A stretch of 64,000 bases of DNA from Neomoorella carbonis (GCF_045278715.1 NZ_CP136420.1:1612001-1676000), one strand, 5' to 3'. Positions 41,921 to 51,340 are shown, counted from the stretch's first letter. A program made the numbers and translations. Notes: generated from the letters alone by a model not told the origin.

Positions 41921-42478
41921 CTAGGCCCGCTCAATATAGGCACCGGTACGGGTATCGATGCGGACGACATCTCCCACCTCGATAAAGAGAGGTACCTGGA
42001 TTACGGCACCGGTTTCTAAAACGGCGTTCTTGGAACCGCCGGTGGCTGTATCGCCCTTGATGCCGGGCTCTGTTTCCACCACCTTTAGTTCAACAAAGTT
42101 GGGCAATTCGATGCCAATGGTTTCCCCCTGATAAAGGAGGACATAAATGTTCATATTGTCTTTTAGATATTTTATCGCATCATCAAGTTGATCTTTGTGC
42201 AGGGATAACTGCTCGTAGGTTTCTGTATCCATGAAGTAATAGTTTTCGCCGTCATTGTAGAGGTACTGCATCTCCCGCCGGTCAATATGGGCGCGGTTGA
42301 CCTTTTCCCCGGCCCGGAAGGTCCGCTCAATTACCGCCCCGGTACGCCTGTTTTTCAGCTTGGTACGGACGAAGGCCGAACCCTTGCCTGGCTTGACATG
42401 CATGAATTCAATTACCTGGTAAACTTCACCGTCAACCTCAATGGTAAGACCAGTACGGAAATCGTTGGTGGATATCAA
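41921..42478 (-). CDS. efp: Translation elongation factor P
   Basis: A 185-residue EF-P with the three-domain layout; the conserved loop HVKPGKGSAFVRTKLKN places the modifiable lysine at residue 32. EF-P rescues ribosomes stalled at polyproline. TTG start at 42478 with GGAGG upstream. It lies 21 nt after the Xaa-Pro peptidase gene, a common pairing. Confidence 0.97.
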   Translation of the reverse strand: MISTNDFRTGLTIEVDGEVYQVIEFMHVKPGKGSAFVRTKLKNRRTGAVIERTFRAGEKVNRAHIDRREMQYLYNDGENYYFMDTETYEQLSLHKDQLDDAIKYLKDNMNIYVLLYQGETIGIELPNFVELKVVETEPGIKGDTATGGSKNAVLETGAVIQVPLFIEVGDVVRIDTRTGAYIERA

Positions 42479-42499
42479 GCGGGATACCTCCTATAACTC

Positions 42500-43597
42500 C
42501 TATAACTCTATAAATTCTTTAGATGCATGGGATAGAACCCGGGCGCCGTCCTCCTGAACCAAAACCACATCCTCAATGCGGATACCCCCGCGACCGGGCA
42601 GGTAAATTCCCGGTTCTACCGTGACCACCATCCCCGGAGATAGTTTAACCTCGCTCCGGCTGGAAAGGGTGGGGCCTTCATGAACAGCCAGGCCCACACC
42701 GTGGCCCAGGCCATGGCTGAAATAGGACCCGTATCCAGCCGCGGCAATATGTTCCCGGGCTATCGCGTCCACCTCACGGCCCGTCATCCCGGGACGGATG
42801 GCGGCGATAGCCCTCTCCTGGGCTTCCAGGACGACGTGGTAGAGGTGACGCCATTCCGGGGCCACCGGCGCCAGGGCTACCGTGCGGGTAAGATCGGAGT
42901 GGTAGCCCTCATAAACGGCGCCAAAATCCATCACCACCAGGTCACCCGGCTGCAGCACCCGGCCGGAAGCCACCCCGTGGGGAAGGGCCGCCCGGTAACC
43001 GCTGGCTATGATGGTGGTGAAGGATGGCCCGCTGGAGCCCTGTTTACCCAGGAAATATTCTAACTCCAGGGCTATGTCCCGCTCGCTGACACCTGGACGT
43101 AAGATCTGGAGCAGGTGACGAAAACCGGCATCGGCCAGGTCAATGGCTTTTTGCAGAAGTTGCACTTCGGCCTCTTCTTTTACCTGCCGCAACCTTTCTA
43201 CCAGGCCCTTTACTGGTTTCAGCTTGACCGGGCGCGACCAGTCTTTGGACTGCTCCAAAAATTCTTCATAGGTGGCATAGCTGAGGTGCTCTGCTTCAAA
43301 GTGGAGTTCTGCTACACCGGCAGCAGCCAGGGTGGCACCCAGCTGTTCCCACGGCTTATTGCCCAGGTCCACTACCTCAAAATCCGGTGCTTCCGCCCTG
43401 GCCTGTTCAGTAAAGCGGCCGTCGGTTAATATATACTGCGATGTTGTAGTAATGAGGAGCTGGCCGCTGTCGCCGGTAAAACCGCTCAGGTAGCGGCGGT
43501 TTTCTTCCTGGTGCACCCACAGGGCTGTGATACCTTCCGCCGTCATAAGCCGGCGCAGACGGTCTAACCTTGTGGTCAAAAAAAGCCCACCCTTCAT
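42500..43597 (-). CDS. Xaa-Pro peptidase (M24 family)
   Basis: A 365-residue M24B metallopeptidase that cleaves X-Pro bonds. The N-terminal creatinase-like domain (TTRLDRLRRLMTAEGITALWV) precedes the pita-bread domain with metal ligands in VMDFGAVYEGYHSDLTRTV, FSHGLGHGVGLAVHEGP and VTVEPGIY ... IRIEDVVLV. The ATG overlaps the aroQ stop; a TTG 6 codons later with AGGGTGGG upstream is an alternative start. Confidence 0.92.
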   Translation of the reverse strand: MKGGLFLTTRLDRLRRLMTAEGITALWVHQEENRRYLSGFTGDSGQLLITTTSQYILTDGRFTEQARAEAPDFEVVDLGNKPWEQLGATLAAAGVAELHFEAEHLSYATYEEFLEQSKDWSRPVKLKPVKGLVERLRQVKEEAEVQLLQKAIDLADAGFRHLLQILRPGVSERDIALELEYFLGKQGSSGPSFTTIIASGYRAALPHGVASGRVLQPGDLVVMDFGAVYEGYHSDLTRTVALAPVAPEWRHLYHVVLEAQERAIAAIRPGMTGREVDAIAREHIAAAGYGSYFSHGLGHGVGLAVHEGPTLSSRSEVKLSPGMVVTVEPGIYLPGRGGIRIEDVVLVQEDGARVLSHASKEFIEL

Positions 43598-44052
43598 TTT
43601 TCAGGTTTACCCTCACGCTGCGAGCGCACCAGCTCTATGGCAGCCTCCAATCCCAGGCGGTAGCTTAAAGGCCCAAAACCGCTAATCTGGCCGCTAACCA
43701 CAGCTGCCGTTACCGTCTGGTGGCGAAATTCCTCGCGGCGGTAAATGTTGGAGAGGTGAACTTCTACCACCGGGCAATCCAGGGCCGCCAGGGCATCCCG
43801 CAGGGCAATGCTGTAATGTCCCAGGGCCCCTGGATTGATGACCACGGCGTCTACCCGCCCCCGGGCTTCATGAAGACGGTCAATGAGGGCCCCTTCATGG
43901 TTGGACTGAAAAAAATCTATTGCTACCCCCGCGCCGGCAGCCTGCTCCCTTAAGCCGGCTTCGATATCGGCAAGGGTAGTCCGGCCGTAGATTTCCGGCT
44001 CCCGGCTGCCCAGGAGGTTTAAATTGGGCCCATTTAACACTAAAATCTTCAT
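43594..44052 (-). CDS. aroQ: Type II 3-dehydroquinate dehydratase
   Basis: A 152-residue dodecameric enzyme forming 3-dehydroshikimate. It shows LVLNGPNLNLLGSREPEIYG with the catalytic Tyr and the substrate loop, NPGALGHYSIALRDAL, and HLSNIYRREEFRHQT with catalytic His. It is separate from aroB/aroK/aroC at the window's right end. The ATG lies only 7 nt after a TGGTAAAAT box and no Shine-Dalgarno precedes it, so the mRNA may be leaderless. Confidence 0.94.
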   Translation of the reverse strand: MKILVLNGPNLNLLGSREPEIYGRTTLADIEAGLREQAAGAGVAIDFFQSNHEGALIDRLHEARGRVDAVVINPGALGHYSIALRDALAALDCPVVEVHLSNIYRREEFRHQTVTAAVVSGQISGFGPLSYRLGLEAAIELVRSQREGKPEK

Positions 44053-44059
44053 GGCTGCT

Positions 44060-44068
44060 ATTTTACCA
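44060..44068 (-). promoter_or_regulatory. Extended -10 box directly before aroQ
   Basis: TGGTAAAAT on the minus strand, 7 nt before the aroQ ATG, predicts transcription starting at or next to the start codon. The -35 position (TACCCA) is poor. Confidence 0.4.
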
Positions 44069-44096
44069 TAATATTGCTCACTTGGGTAGAGTGTAC

Positions 44097-45449
44097 TTAC
44101 CCGCTGATGGTCATGCTGGCAATACGCACCGTCGGGGCACCGGTGGCGCCAAAAAAGGTGAGGTCGTTCCCTACGGCGTCAATGCCCTCCAGGAGGCCGA
44201 TGATGTTGCCGGCAATGGCCACGCCCCGGACCGGCCTGGTCAGCTCGCCATTTTCAATCCAGAGGCCGCTGGCGCCGACGGAAAAATCGCCGGAGATGGG
44301 ATTGGCCGTATGCATGCCCATGACTTCGGTGACGTAAAGTCCCCTGGGGATCTCTTTAATAATATCTTCCGGGGTGCGGGAGCCGGCCTCGATATAAAAA
44401 TTGGTCGTCCCAACTTCCGGTGTTGTCTTGAAGGAACCCCGGGCGCCATTACCGGTGGATTTTACCCCGTCCCGGGCGGCTGTATAGGTGTTGTGCAGGT
44501 AGCATTTAAGGATTCCTTTTTCCACCAGCACAGTGTGCTGGGTGGGTACCCCCTCCCCGTCAAAGGGGCTGGAGGCAATACCGTCCGGCCGGCGGCCGTC
44601 ATCGATAATATTCACAACCGGTGCCGCCACCTGCTGGCCCACCCGGCCCCGGAAAAGGGATTTGCCCTTCTGGACGGCATCGGCAGCCAGGGCCGGAGCG
44701 ATGACTCCCAGGAAGTTGGTGGCTACATAGGGGTCAAAAACAACGGCCGCCCGCTGGGTATTAACCCTTTTGGCTCCCAGCATGCGCACGGCCCTGGCCG
44801 CCCCTTCCCGGCCGATCTTCGCCGGATCGATATTTTTATATTGCAACCCGTAGGCCAGGCCAAAACCTGTCTGGCTCTCTTCGTTTTCCACCGCCACCAC
44901 AAAGGTGCTGGCGCCGCAGTAGGCGGCATGGTAGGCGGCCGTTATTCCCTGGGAGTTTACCAGGACAACCAGGTAGCGGGAATCGTTATAGGAACAGCTT
45001 TCCGTGATCTTCACCCGCGGGTCATAGGCCCTGGCCTGGCGTTCAATCTCGCGCACCAGCTCGATCTTTTTTTCCACCGGGGTTGTCGTAATCTCCGGGT
45101 CAAAGAGGTCCAGCTGGGGGTAGCCGGGATAGCGGGCCGGCAGGCAGTTATGCTCATCAGGGGTAGCCATCCGGGCGTTGGCCAGGGCCTGTTCCACACA
45201 AAGCTCAAGGGCCGGGGGGCTGAAATCGGTGGTAAAGGCAAAACCTACCCGCTGGTCGGCTATGACTCTTAAACCCAGGCCCTGGTCCCGGGCCGTAGTC
45301 AGGGCCTCGACTTCCTGGTTGCGCACCTCGATGCTTAAATTTTCACCGGCACTTATGTAGGCTTCGGCAATAGCCCCTTTTTCGGCCGCCATCTCTACCA
45401 CCCGCGCCGCCAGGTCGAGGTACTGTTTTTGTAAAGCCTGGTAATCCAT
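44097..45449 (-). CDS. tldE: TldE/PmbA-family protease subunit
   Basis: A 450-residue PmbA/TldE protein (ENLSIEVRNQEVEALTTARDQGLGLRVIADQRVGFAFTTD; TSSPFDGEGVP-like segment IASSPFDGEGVPTQHTVLVEKGILKCYLHNTYTA; GNFSVGASGLWIENGE-like closing block). TldE is the non-catalytic partner of TldD in a heterodimeric metalloprotease that degrades unfolded peptides and matures microcin-like peptides. Its ATG overlaps the tldD stop (TGATG). Confidence 0.9.
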   Translation of the reverse strand: MDYQALQKQYLDLAARVVEMAAEKGAIAEAYISAGENLSIEVRNQEVEALTTARDQGLGLRVIADQRVGFAFTTDFSPPALELCVEQALANARMATPDEHNCLPARYPGYPQLDLFDPEITTTPVEKKIELVREIERQARAYDPRVKITESCSYNDSRYLVVLVNSQGITAAYHAAYCGASTFVVAVENEESQTGFGLAYGLQYKNIDPAKIGREGAARAVRMLGAKRVNTQRAAVVFDPYVATNFLGVIAPALAADAVQKGKSLFRGRVGQQVAAPVVNIIDDGRRPDGIASSPFDGEGVPTQHTVLVEKGILKCYLHNTYTAARDGVKSTGNGARGSFKTTPEVGTTNFYIEAGSRTPEDIIKEIPRGLYVTEVMGMHTANPISGDFSVGASGLWIENGELTRPVRGVAIAGNIIGLLEGIDAVGNDLTFFGATGAPTVRIASMTISG

Positions 45450-46852
45450 CAGCCTTTATCCTCCTCGTCCAGGATGCCGCCAACTACCATCTCAGGAATG
45501 CGAATCGTGGGCTGCGCATCCCCGACTGGTACTCCCTGGCCGTCTTTGCCGCAGGTACCTAAGGAGAAGCCCAGGTCGCTGCCCACCCGGTCGATTATCT
45601 TCAGTACCTCGGGACCGTTGCCGGTGAGGGTGGCCCCCCTGACGGCCGGGCCAATCTTGCCGTCCTGGATAAGATACCCTTCGGCCACATCAAAAACAAA
45701 GTCGCCGTTGGTGGTGTTGACCTGCCCGCCGCCCATGCGCTTGACCAGCAGGCCGTGCTTGGTTTCCCGCAAAATAGCTTCCGGGTCGTCTTTGCCGGGA
45801 GCGATAAAGGTATTGGTCATGCGGGGTATGGGGCGGTCCTGGTAAGATTCCCGGCGACCGTTGCCGGTAGAACGGCGGTTCTCCTTACGGGCCGTCAGGT
45901 AATCATATATATAATCCTTCAGGATGCCGTTTTCGATGAGCACGGTTTTCTGTCCCGGCGTACCTTCGTCGTCAAAACGGTACGAACCGTACTTGCCGGG
46001 GATGGTGGGATCGTCAATGACGGTTATCAGGTCGGAAGCTACTTTCTGCCCCTTCTTGCCGGCGTACACGGAAAGCTGCTTCTGGACCAGGTCGGCTTCC
46101 AGGCCGTGACCGCAGGCTTCGTGAATCATGGTGCCGCCGGCCTCGCCGGCCATAACCACCGGCATCTTGCCCGCCGGTGCCGGCCTGGCCTCCAGCATCA
46201 TGACGGCCCGCCGGGCAGCCTGCCGCGCCTTCTCTTCCGGGTTAACGCTTTCAAAAAGTTCCCACCCCTGGTGCCCGCCGGCCGATTCAAAACCCGTCTG
46301 GATAACTTTGCCGTCGGTAGCCACGGCATTGACTACAAAACGGCAGCGTACCCGCTCGTCATCTACCAGGATGCCGTCGCTGTTGGCAATAGTTACCTCC
46401 TGGATGACGTCACCATAACCCACCGTCACCTGGGTAATGCGCTTATCGACGGCCCGGGCAGCCTCATTGGCCCTTTGCACCAGGGCTACTTTTTCGGCTA
46501 CCGGCACCTGGTCGGGCCGCTTTTTAATGGTAAATTCCACTTGTGCTTGCGGCCGTTTAAAGCTAATTTCCCTGGGCTGGGGCCGGCTTTGCAGGGCTTT
46601 ACCAACCAGGGTTGCTGTCTGGATGAGGCTCTCCCGGCTCAGGTCATTGCTGTAACCATAGGCGGTGTTTTCCCCGGCAATGACCCGTATACCGGCTCCC
46701 TGGTCAAGACCGGATATAACCCGTTCAATCTTATTGTCCTCGCAGCTGATGCTGGTCGTCCGGCGCCGTTCCAGGAAAATTTCTGCAAAATCGCCACCTT
46801 CAGCCAGGGCGGCCTCCAGGATGGCCTTGAGATCGGCTTCAGTTAAAAGCAT
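45449..46852 (-). CDS. tldD: TldD metalloprotease
   Basis: A 467-residue TldD family protease with the zinc motif HEACGH (in GGTMIHEACGHGLEADLVQK) and FDDEGTPGQKTVLIENGIL. It forms a heterodimer with TldE. ATG at 46852 with AAAGGGTGGG upstream. No precursor peptide gene for it is evident nearby. The 62-nt gap before the pilus genes holds a TATACT -10-like element and a GGATTAGCAGGAAT motif. Confidence 0.93.
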   Translation of the reverse strand: MLLTEADLKAILEAALAEGGDFAEIFLERRRTTSISCEDNKIERVISGLDQGAGIRVIAGENTAYGYSNDLSRESLIQTATLVGKALQSRPQPREISFKRPQAQVEFTIKKRPDQVPVAEKVALVQRANEAARAVDKRITQVTVGYGDVIQEVTIANSDGILVDDERVRCRFVVNAVATDGKVIQTGFESAGGHQGWELFESVNPEEKARQAARRAVMMLEARPAPAGKMPVVMAGEAGGTMIHEACGHGLEADLVQKQLSVYAGKKGQKVASDLITVIDDPTIPGKYGSYRFDDEGTPGQKTVLIENGILKDYIYDYLTARKENRRSTGNGRRESYQDRPIPRMTNTFIAPGKDDPEAILRETKHGLLVKRMGGGQVNTTNGDFVFDVAEGYLIQDGKIGPAVRGATLTGNGPEVLKIIDRVGSDLGFSLGTCGKDGQGVPVGDAQPTIRIPEMVVGGILDEEDKG

Positions 46853-46914
46853 TTACCCACCCTTTCTATATAACTTCTTACTAGTATAATTCAAGGGGCG
46901 GGAAAATATTCCTG

Positions 46915-48258
46915 CTAATCCTTACGTGAAAAATGGAGGCTGGCCAGGGTGGCCAGTAATTGATCGTAGTCACCGATACCGCCAGCCTGCCATTCCAGGC
47001 TGAAGGTCAGTTGCTGGACGAGGAACAGGGGTAAATCCAGGTATTGGGGGTAATCACCCGGCCTGATTTCTCCCTGGTAAAGCTGCCGGCCGTCGGCAAA
47101 AATAGTGACTTTAACTTTACCGCTGCTGTTGGCAAAGCTGTCGTCGATGCCGGCATACCCCTGGAGACGAGTATACCGGCCGCGGAGATCGACCTTTAAT
47201 TCCGCATTAGCTTGACCTTTGCTTAAAATTACGCCTATACTGCGGCCAAGGTTCATACCGGCCAGGGCCGCCGGCCGCTCCAGAACATAGAAGGGCCCTA
47301 CATTGCGCAGCACCTGCAGCTCTTCCAGCCAGACATCCCCATCGCCGACCGGGGGTTCCTGGAAGGCCGATCCCGCCACCAGCCGGCCCTTTACCTGGCG
47401 GGGGAAAGTATATTGAGGCGCCTGGCCGGCGCCTGCCTGGGAAGGAAAGACAGGCCCGGGTGGTGGGTTTGTTCCCGGGTTAACCGCAGGTGCCGGGGAG
47501 GCAGGAGGCGCAGGTGACAGCTTTACTGGTACCGAACCAGGAGTTACAGCCGTAGAGGGGCTGGGCGGACTGCTACTGGAAGCTTGTCCCTGGCTGGAAG
47601 TAGCTCCCGCACCTTTAACTCCATCCCCGGCAGCAACCGCCCCCGCCGGGGGCGTGAAACCGTCGGCCCTCCCGGTCGGAAAAAGGGCTATGGCTCCAGG
47701 GACTGGATTGTCTTCTCCCAGATCGTACAGGTCTATAACAAAGCTCCCTTCGACTGTTCCAGCGTCTCCCTGGCGCGCAAGGATCTTCAAATTACGGATG
47801 GCCGTCAGGGCCGGCAGGGATTCCAGCTGACTTATGTAATCCTGCAGCGCCGGGTAAGGGCCGCTGACGGTAACTTCATAGGGATAGACCCGGAAGGGGT
47901 CTCTCTTTTCCACCGGCAGGGGACGGAAGGCCAGTACCTGGAGGGACCGGTCCCGGGGCTGGGCCGCCTCCAGGAAGGGTGCTGTACCCCGGAGGGTAAA
48001 ACCCAGGTGGAGCCTGGCGGCCTCCCATGCGGCCCTGGCCTGGTCGGCTTTTTGGGTCAGCTCGGTTGCAGAGGCTGCGGCCTGCCTGGCGGCTGCCAGT
48101 CGTTCCAGGCCCGCCTTGAGTCTTCCCCGGAGTTCCAGGTAGGCCGGAAGCTGCTGTCCTAAAACTACTTTATTGAAGAAAATAATCCCCACGACAACAG
48201 CCAGCAAAACCAGCAATATTTTTTCCCGGCGGTTGAACTGGTAGGTACCAAATTTCAT
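46915..48258 (-). CDS. pilO: PilO-like pilus assembly protein with an NPCBM-like C-terminal domain
   Basis: A 447-residue protein. An N-terminal membrane helix (ILLVLLAVVVGIIFFNKVVL), coiled coil and ferredoxin-like PilO domain (about 100-185: RVYPYEVTVSGPYPALQDYISQLESLPALTAIRNLKI) are followed by a Ser/Pro/Gly linker of about 90 residues and a C-terminal beta-rich domain (about 300-445; LKVDLRGRYTRLQGYAGIDDSFANSSGKVKVTIFADGRQLYQGEI) resembling the NPCBM carbohydrate-binding module. Usual PilO is about 200 residues, so the fusion is notable. It overlaps pilN by 4 nt. Confidence 0.8.
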   Translation of the reverse strand: MKFGTYQFNRREKILLVLLAVVVGIIFFNKVVLGQQLPAYLELRGRLKAGLERLAAARQAAASATELTQKADQARAAWEAARLHLGFTLRGTAPFLEAAQPRDRSLQVLAFRPLPVEKRDPFRVYPYEVTVSGPYPALQDYISQLESLPALTAIRNLKILARQGDAGTVEGSFVIDLYDLGEDNPVPGAIALFPTGRADGFTPPAGAVAAGDGVKGAGATSSQGQASSSSPPSPSTAVTPGSVPVKLSPAPPASPAPAVNPGTNPPPGPVFPSQAGAGQAPQYTFPRQVKGRLVAGSAFQEPPVGDGDVWLEELQVLRNVGPFYVLERPAALAGMNLGRSIGVILSKGQANAELKVDLRGRYTRLQGYAGIDDSFANSSGKVKVTIFADGRQLYQGEIRPGDYPQYLDLPLFLVQQLTFSLEWQAGGIGDYDQLLATLASLHFSRKD

Positions 48259-48878
48259 TTACTTTTGCCTTCCCTGTTTGCGTTTATGGAATCCGGGTTT
48301 GCTCTTGTTGCATCGCTTGGTGCGGGAACTGCTCGTGCAGTCTCTGATTGCCGCGTACCTTTAAAAACAGCCTGTATGGTAAAGGCAAGGCTGCTGCCAT
48401 TACCCTTAACTTCCTGGAAATTGACGGACTGCCAGAGCCCGCTTGCCTGCAGGTTATTTAAAAGATTACCGATGGCCTGGAGGGAAGTACTCCCCCCGGC
48501 CAGGATTAGTTCTCCTTTGGCTTCGTTTGCTTCCAGGCGGGTCAGCCAGATCTCCCGCGGCAGAGCATCGTTTATTGCAGCCAGGACCGGCTGCCAGCGC
48601 CGCCTTTCCTTTACCAAACGCTGCAGTTCCCTTTCCTTCTGCTGCCATTCACTAATGGCGCTTTTACTGGTCGCTGCCTGCTGCGCCTGTGGTTCATACA
48701 GAGCCAGTTGCGCCTCCACCCCGGCAACGCGCCTGGCCATCAGCCCCCATTGGACCAGGAAGATAAAATAAAGGGTTACGAGAAATCCTGTCAGAGCCAG
48801 GGCAATGGCAGCCCTCCTGGGCAACGACCGCCGCCGCGGGAGGTACTCCGGGGGTAGTAAATTAATAGCCACACTCAT
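48255..48878 (-). CDS. pilN: Type IV pilus assembly protein PilN
   Basis: A 207-residue bitopic protein starting with the conserved INLLPPEYLP motif that binds PilM, one membrane helix (ALALTGFLVTLYFIFLVQW), a coiled coil and a small ferredoxin-like domain (EIWLTRLEANEAKGELILAGGSTSLQAIGNLLNNLQA). It links cytoplasmic PilM to periplasm-side PilO. ATG overlaps the pilM stop. Confidence 0.9.
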   Translation of the reverse strand: MSVAINLLPPEYLPRRRSLPRRAAIALALTGFLVTLYFIFLVQWGLMARRVAGVEAQLALYEPQAQQAATSKSAISEWQQKERELQRLVKERRRWQPVLAAINDALPREIWLTRLEANEAKGELILAGGSTSLQAIGNLLNNLQASGLWQSVNFQEVKGNGSSLAFTIQAVFKGTRQSETARAVPAPSDATRANPDSINANREGKSK

Positions 48879-49780
48879 ATTTCCCTCTCCCGTAAAGCCA
48901 GGCCCACGGCTACGGCCAGGGCCGGGTCTGGAGACCCATTGAAGCCTGTCCCCGGGCGGCCGATAATTACCGTTACTCCCAGTTCCTCCCGGTAGTAATC
49001 GACCAGGCCCTCCACCTGCGCTCCCCCTCCGGTAAGGATGAGCCGCTCCGGGTTAAAGGCCGTCCCGGCCTGGGAACGGTAAAACTCCAGGGAGCGCCGG
49101 ATCTCCTGGGCCATTTCGGCCATACGGCTGCTACCGGTTATACCGGGCTGGCTGAATTCTCCCCCGCCAATGGCTACTACCCGGCTGAAAAGGGGCCGTC
49201 CCTCCCGGGCCAGGACCAGGTTGCTCCAGCGGCCGCCAATGTCAACGATGACCGTAGCGCCAGCGGCCTCTCCGGCCAGGGCGCGGCAGAGGGCCAGGGG
49301 CACCAGGTCGATGGCCACCAGGTCCAGGCCGGCGGCATGGAAAAGCTGGTATAAGCCAGTCACCTGTTCCCGTGGCGCCGCAGCAAGGAGAACCGGCATC
49401 TGGTCGCCGGCCGCACCATTGCCGGCATCCAGGATGGCCCAGTCTACCACCATATCCCGGGCCCCGGTGGGCAGGTAGTTTTCGATTTCATAGGCCATGC
49501 CGCTCTTGAGTTCCTCGGGGGTCATCCGCGGCAGGCGCAGGTAGCGGACGATCACCCTTTCCCCGCTGACGGCCGTCACGGCCCGGCGACCGCGCCAGCC
49601 GGTCCGGGAGGCCGCCTCGGCAACGGCCGCCACCATGGCCTGGCTGTCGGCCAGGCCACCCTGGGGAGCCGGCACGCTGGCCGTCAGCCACTGCCGGCCC
49701 TGGTATACGGCCGCCTTGACGGCAGTTGTACCGAGATCGATGCCCAGATAGTGGCGACGTTTCAGGAACGACCAGAACAT
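48875..49780 (-). CDS. pilM: Type IV pilus assembly protein PilM
   Basis: A 301-residue actin-like ATPase (YLGIDLGTTAVKAAVY phosphate loop; VIVDIGGRWSNLVL; LILTGGGAQVEGLVDYY). PilM forms the cytoplasmic ring that docks PilN's N-terminal motif. It is somewhat shorter than typical PilM (about 350). Confidence 0.9.
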   Translation of the reverse strand: MFWSFLKRRHYLGIDLGTTAVKAAVYQGRQWLTASVPAPQGGLADSQAMVAAVAEAASRTGWRGRRAVTAVSGERVIVRYLRLPRMTPEELKSGMAYEIENYLPTGARDMVVDWAILDAGNGAAGDQMPVLLAAAPREQVTGLYQLFHAAGLDLVAIDLVPLALCRALAGEAAGATVIVDIGGRWSNLVLAREGRPLFSRVVAIGGGEFSQPGITGSSRMAEMAQEIRRSLEFYRSQAGTAFNPERLILTGGGAQVEGLVDYYREELGVTVIIGRPGTGFNGSPDPALAVAVGLALREREI

Positions 49781-49863
49781 AAAAATAACTCCTATCTACC
49801 TTGCTACAACTGATGTTATCTTCCTTAGGAACAGGTTCATCTTTTCCCGCGGGAGGCCTGGAT

Positions 49864-51297
49864 TTATTGCTCCAAAGCTGCCACCCGCCAGGAAAGGATC
49901 TGCCAGTTACCCTGCCTCAAATAGGGAGCCAGGGAACCAACAAGGTTCTGATCATAGGTTATGCGGATCTTACCCTTAATTTTATGGTCATTATCTTTAT
50001 CCTTACCATTACCATTCCCCTGCCCGTTTCCGTTATTATTATCATTACCCCTTATTTCCTGATTGCTGCCGGAAGTATCATAGCTACCTTCGTCGATTGC
50101 ACCGACGTACCTGGTTACCAGGCTCCCGTTAATGGTACTCTCCTGGCCGCGATCATTCTTACTAAAGGTGCCCCCGTCAATAAACACTCCTCCCAGGCTG
50201 GTACCACCGGAAATATTTAAATCCCCGCCGGCGATGAAGGCCCAGGCATTTCCACCGGAAGCAGGTAACAGGCTGGTCTCCAGGGTGATGCTGCCCGAAG
50301 CGGCAATAATGGCGATACCATTATAATAATACAGGGTACTATGGTCGTTGCCATTGTTATTGTTATTGCCATGATCATTGTCATGGCCAGCCGTTATGGT
50401 CAGGTCTCCCTGCCGATAAAGAATCGCCGGAGTCATGCCGGCATTATTAACCATGGCCTGGATTTCCTCAATGGTATATGTATCTTTCCCCAGTGTTAAA
50501 CCGTTTGTAAAAGGAGCATCGGGGTTGTCGGGAAAGGACGGGAAAGTTAAGCTGACACCTTCAAACTTGTTGCCGTAGATTTTACCATTATAGGATTGAC
50601 CGCGGTATGTTTTGCCATTACTATAAATACCCCCCCCAGCAGTGGCGTCGCCCTTGATAGTTCCTTTAACATAAAGGTCCCCGCCAGCTACAGCGCTTCC
50701 CTGGAGGGTACCGTTTACAGTTAAATTTCCACCGGCAGCCACATTAATGATGTTATCCTCGCCGAAAACAACTTTCAGATTGTTGATATCCCCCAGGGCA
50801 AGGATATCCCCTCCGGCAATAATTAATTTGTCCTGCTTATCCAGGTCACCGGCAGTAGCCAGGGCAAAGGTATACAGGGGTCGCGCCAGATCGACCTCTA
50901 CGGCCCGCTGGACACCACCAACCTGGGCCAGAGAGCGAAGGCGGTAGCTCAATACCTGCTGGCTAATATCTACTCTCTGGATATATCCCTGGACCCCAGT
51001 TAAAAATGTTTCCCCCAGCCCCTCCCGCCAGCCGGGATCTTGGCGTAATCTTGCCAGGGCCAGGTTGATGCCGGCTTCGGACAAATAAGTGGCCTGGGTA
51101 ATCTTAACATCATTCGCCGCGCCCTGGCGCTCCACCAGGGAGAGAGAAAGGAGCCCGGCCCCCAGGAGGGAAAGGACCAGGATGGCCAGCAGCACTCCCG
51201 GCAGGGCGCTGCCGTGCTGCCCCCAGTACCTCCATGCCAACTTTGTCCTGCCCATTCTTCTCTTAACTATAGCTATATCTAGCCAGGAGTTGGCCAA
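49864..51297 (-). CDS. PilX-like minor pilin / pilus-associated protein, Asn-Gly-rich
   Basis: A 477-residue protein with a class-III-like leader and N-terminal helix (HGSALPGVLLAILVLSLLGAGLLSLSLVERQGA), followed by TYLSEAGINLALARLRQDPGW, a pattern seen in PilX/GspK-like proteins. The body has repeated GGD/GGN beta-helix-like turns (IIAGGDILALGDINN; AAGGNLTVNGTLQGSAVAGGDLYVKGTIKGDATAGGGIYSNG), suggestive of a bactofilin-like or right-handed beta solenoid, and Asn/Gly/Asp-rich low-complexity segments. The TTG at 51297 has GGTGAG upstream; an ATG 14 codons later is an alternative. Exact role unknown. Confidence 0.7.
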   Translation of the reverse strand: MANSWLDIAIVKRRMGRTKLAWRYWGQHGSALPGVLLAILVLSLLGAGLLSLSLVERQGAANDVKITQATYLSEAGINLALARLRQDPGWREGLGETFLTGVQGYIQRVDISQQVLSYRLRSLAQVGGVQRAVEVDLARPLYTFALATAGDLDKQDKLIIAGGDILALGDINNLKVVFGEDNIINVAAGGNLTVNGTLQGSAVAGGDLYVKGTIKGDATAGGGIYSNGKTYRGQSYNGKIYGNKFEGVSLTFPSFPDNPDAPFTNGLTLGKDTYTIEEIQAMVNNAGMTPAILYRQGDLTITAGHDNDHGNNNNNGNDHSTLYYYNGIAIIAASGSITLETSLLPASGGNAWAFIAGGDLNISGGTSLGGVFIDGGTFSKNDRGQESTINGSLVTRYVGAIDEGSYDTSGSNQEIRGNDNNNGNGQGNGNGKDKDNDHKIKGKIRITYDQNLVGSLAPYLRQGNWQILSWRVAALEQ

Positions 51298-51340
51298 GAA
51301 AACTCACCCTGTTACAAAAATCATTACCCGGAGCCAAATT

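Noticed and set aside
44082..46846. Two very long plus-strand open frames (396 and 363 codons)
   Set aside because: They are antisense to tldE and tldD, which have full motifs; the length comes from GC-rich third positions.
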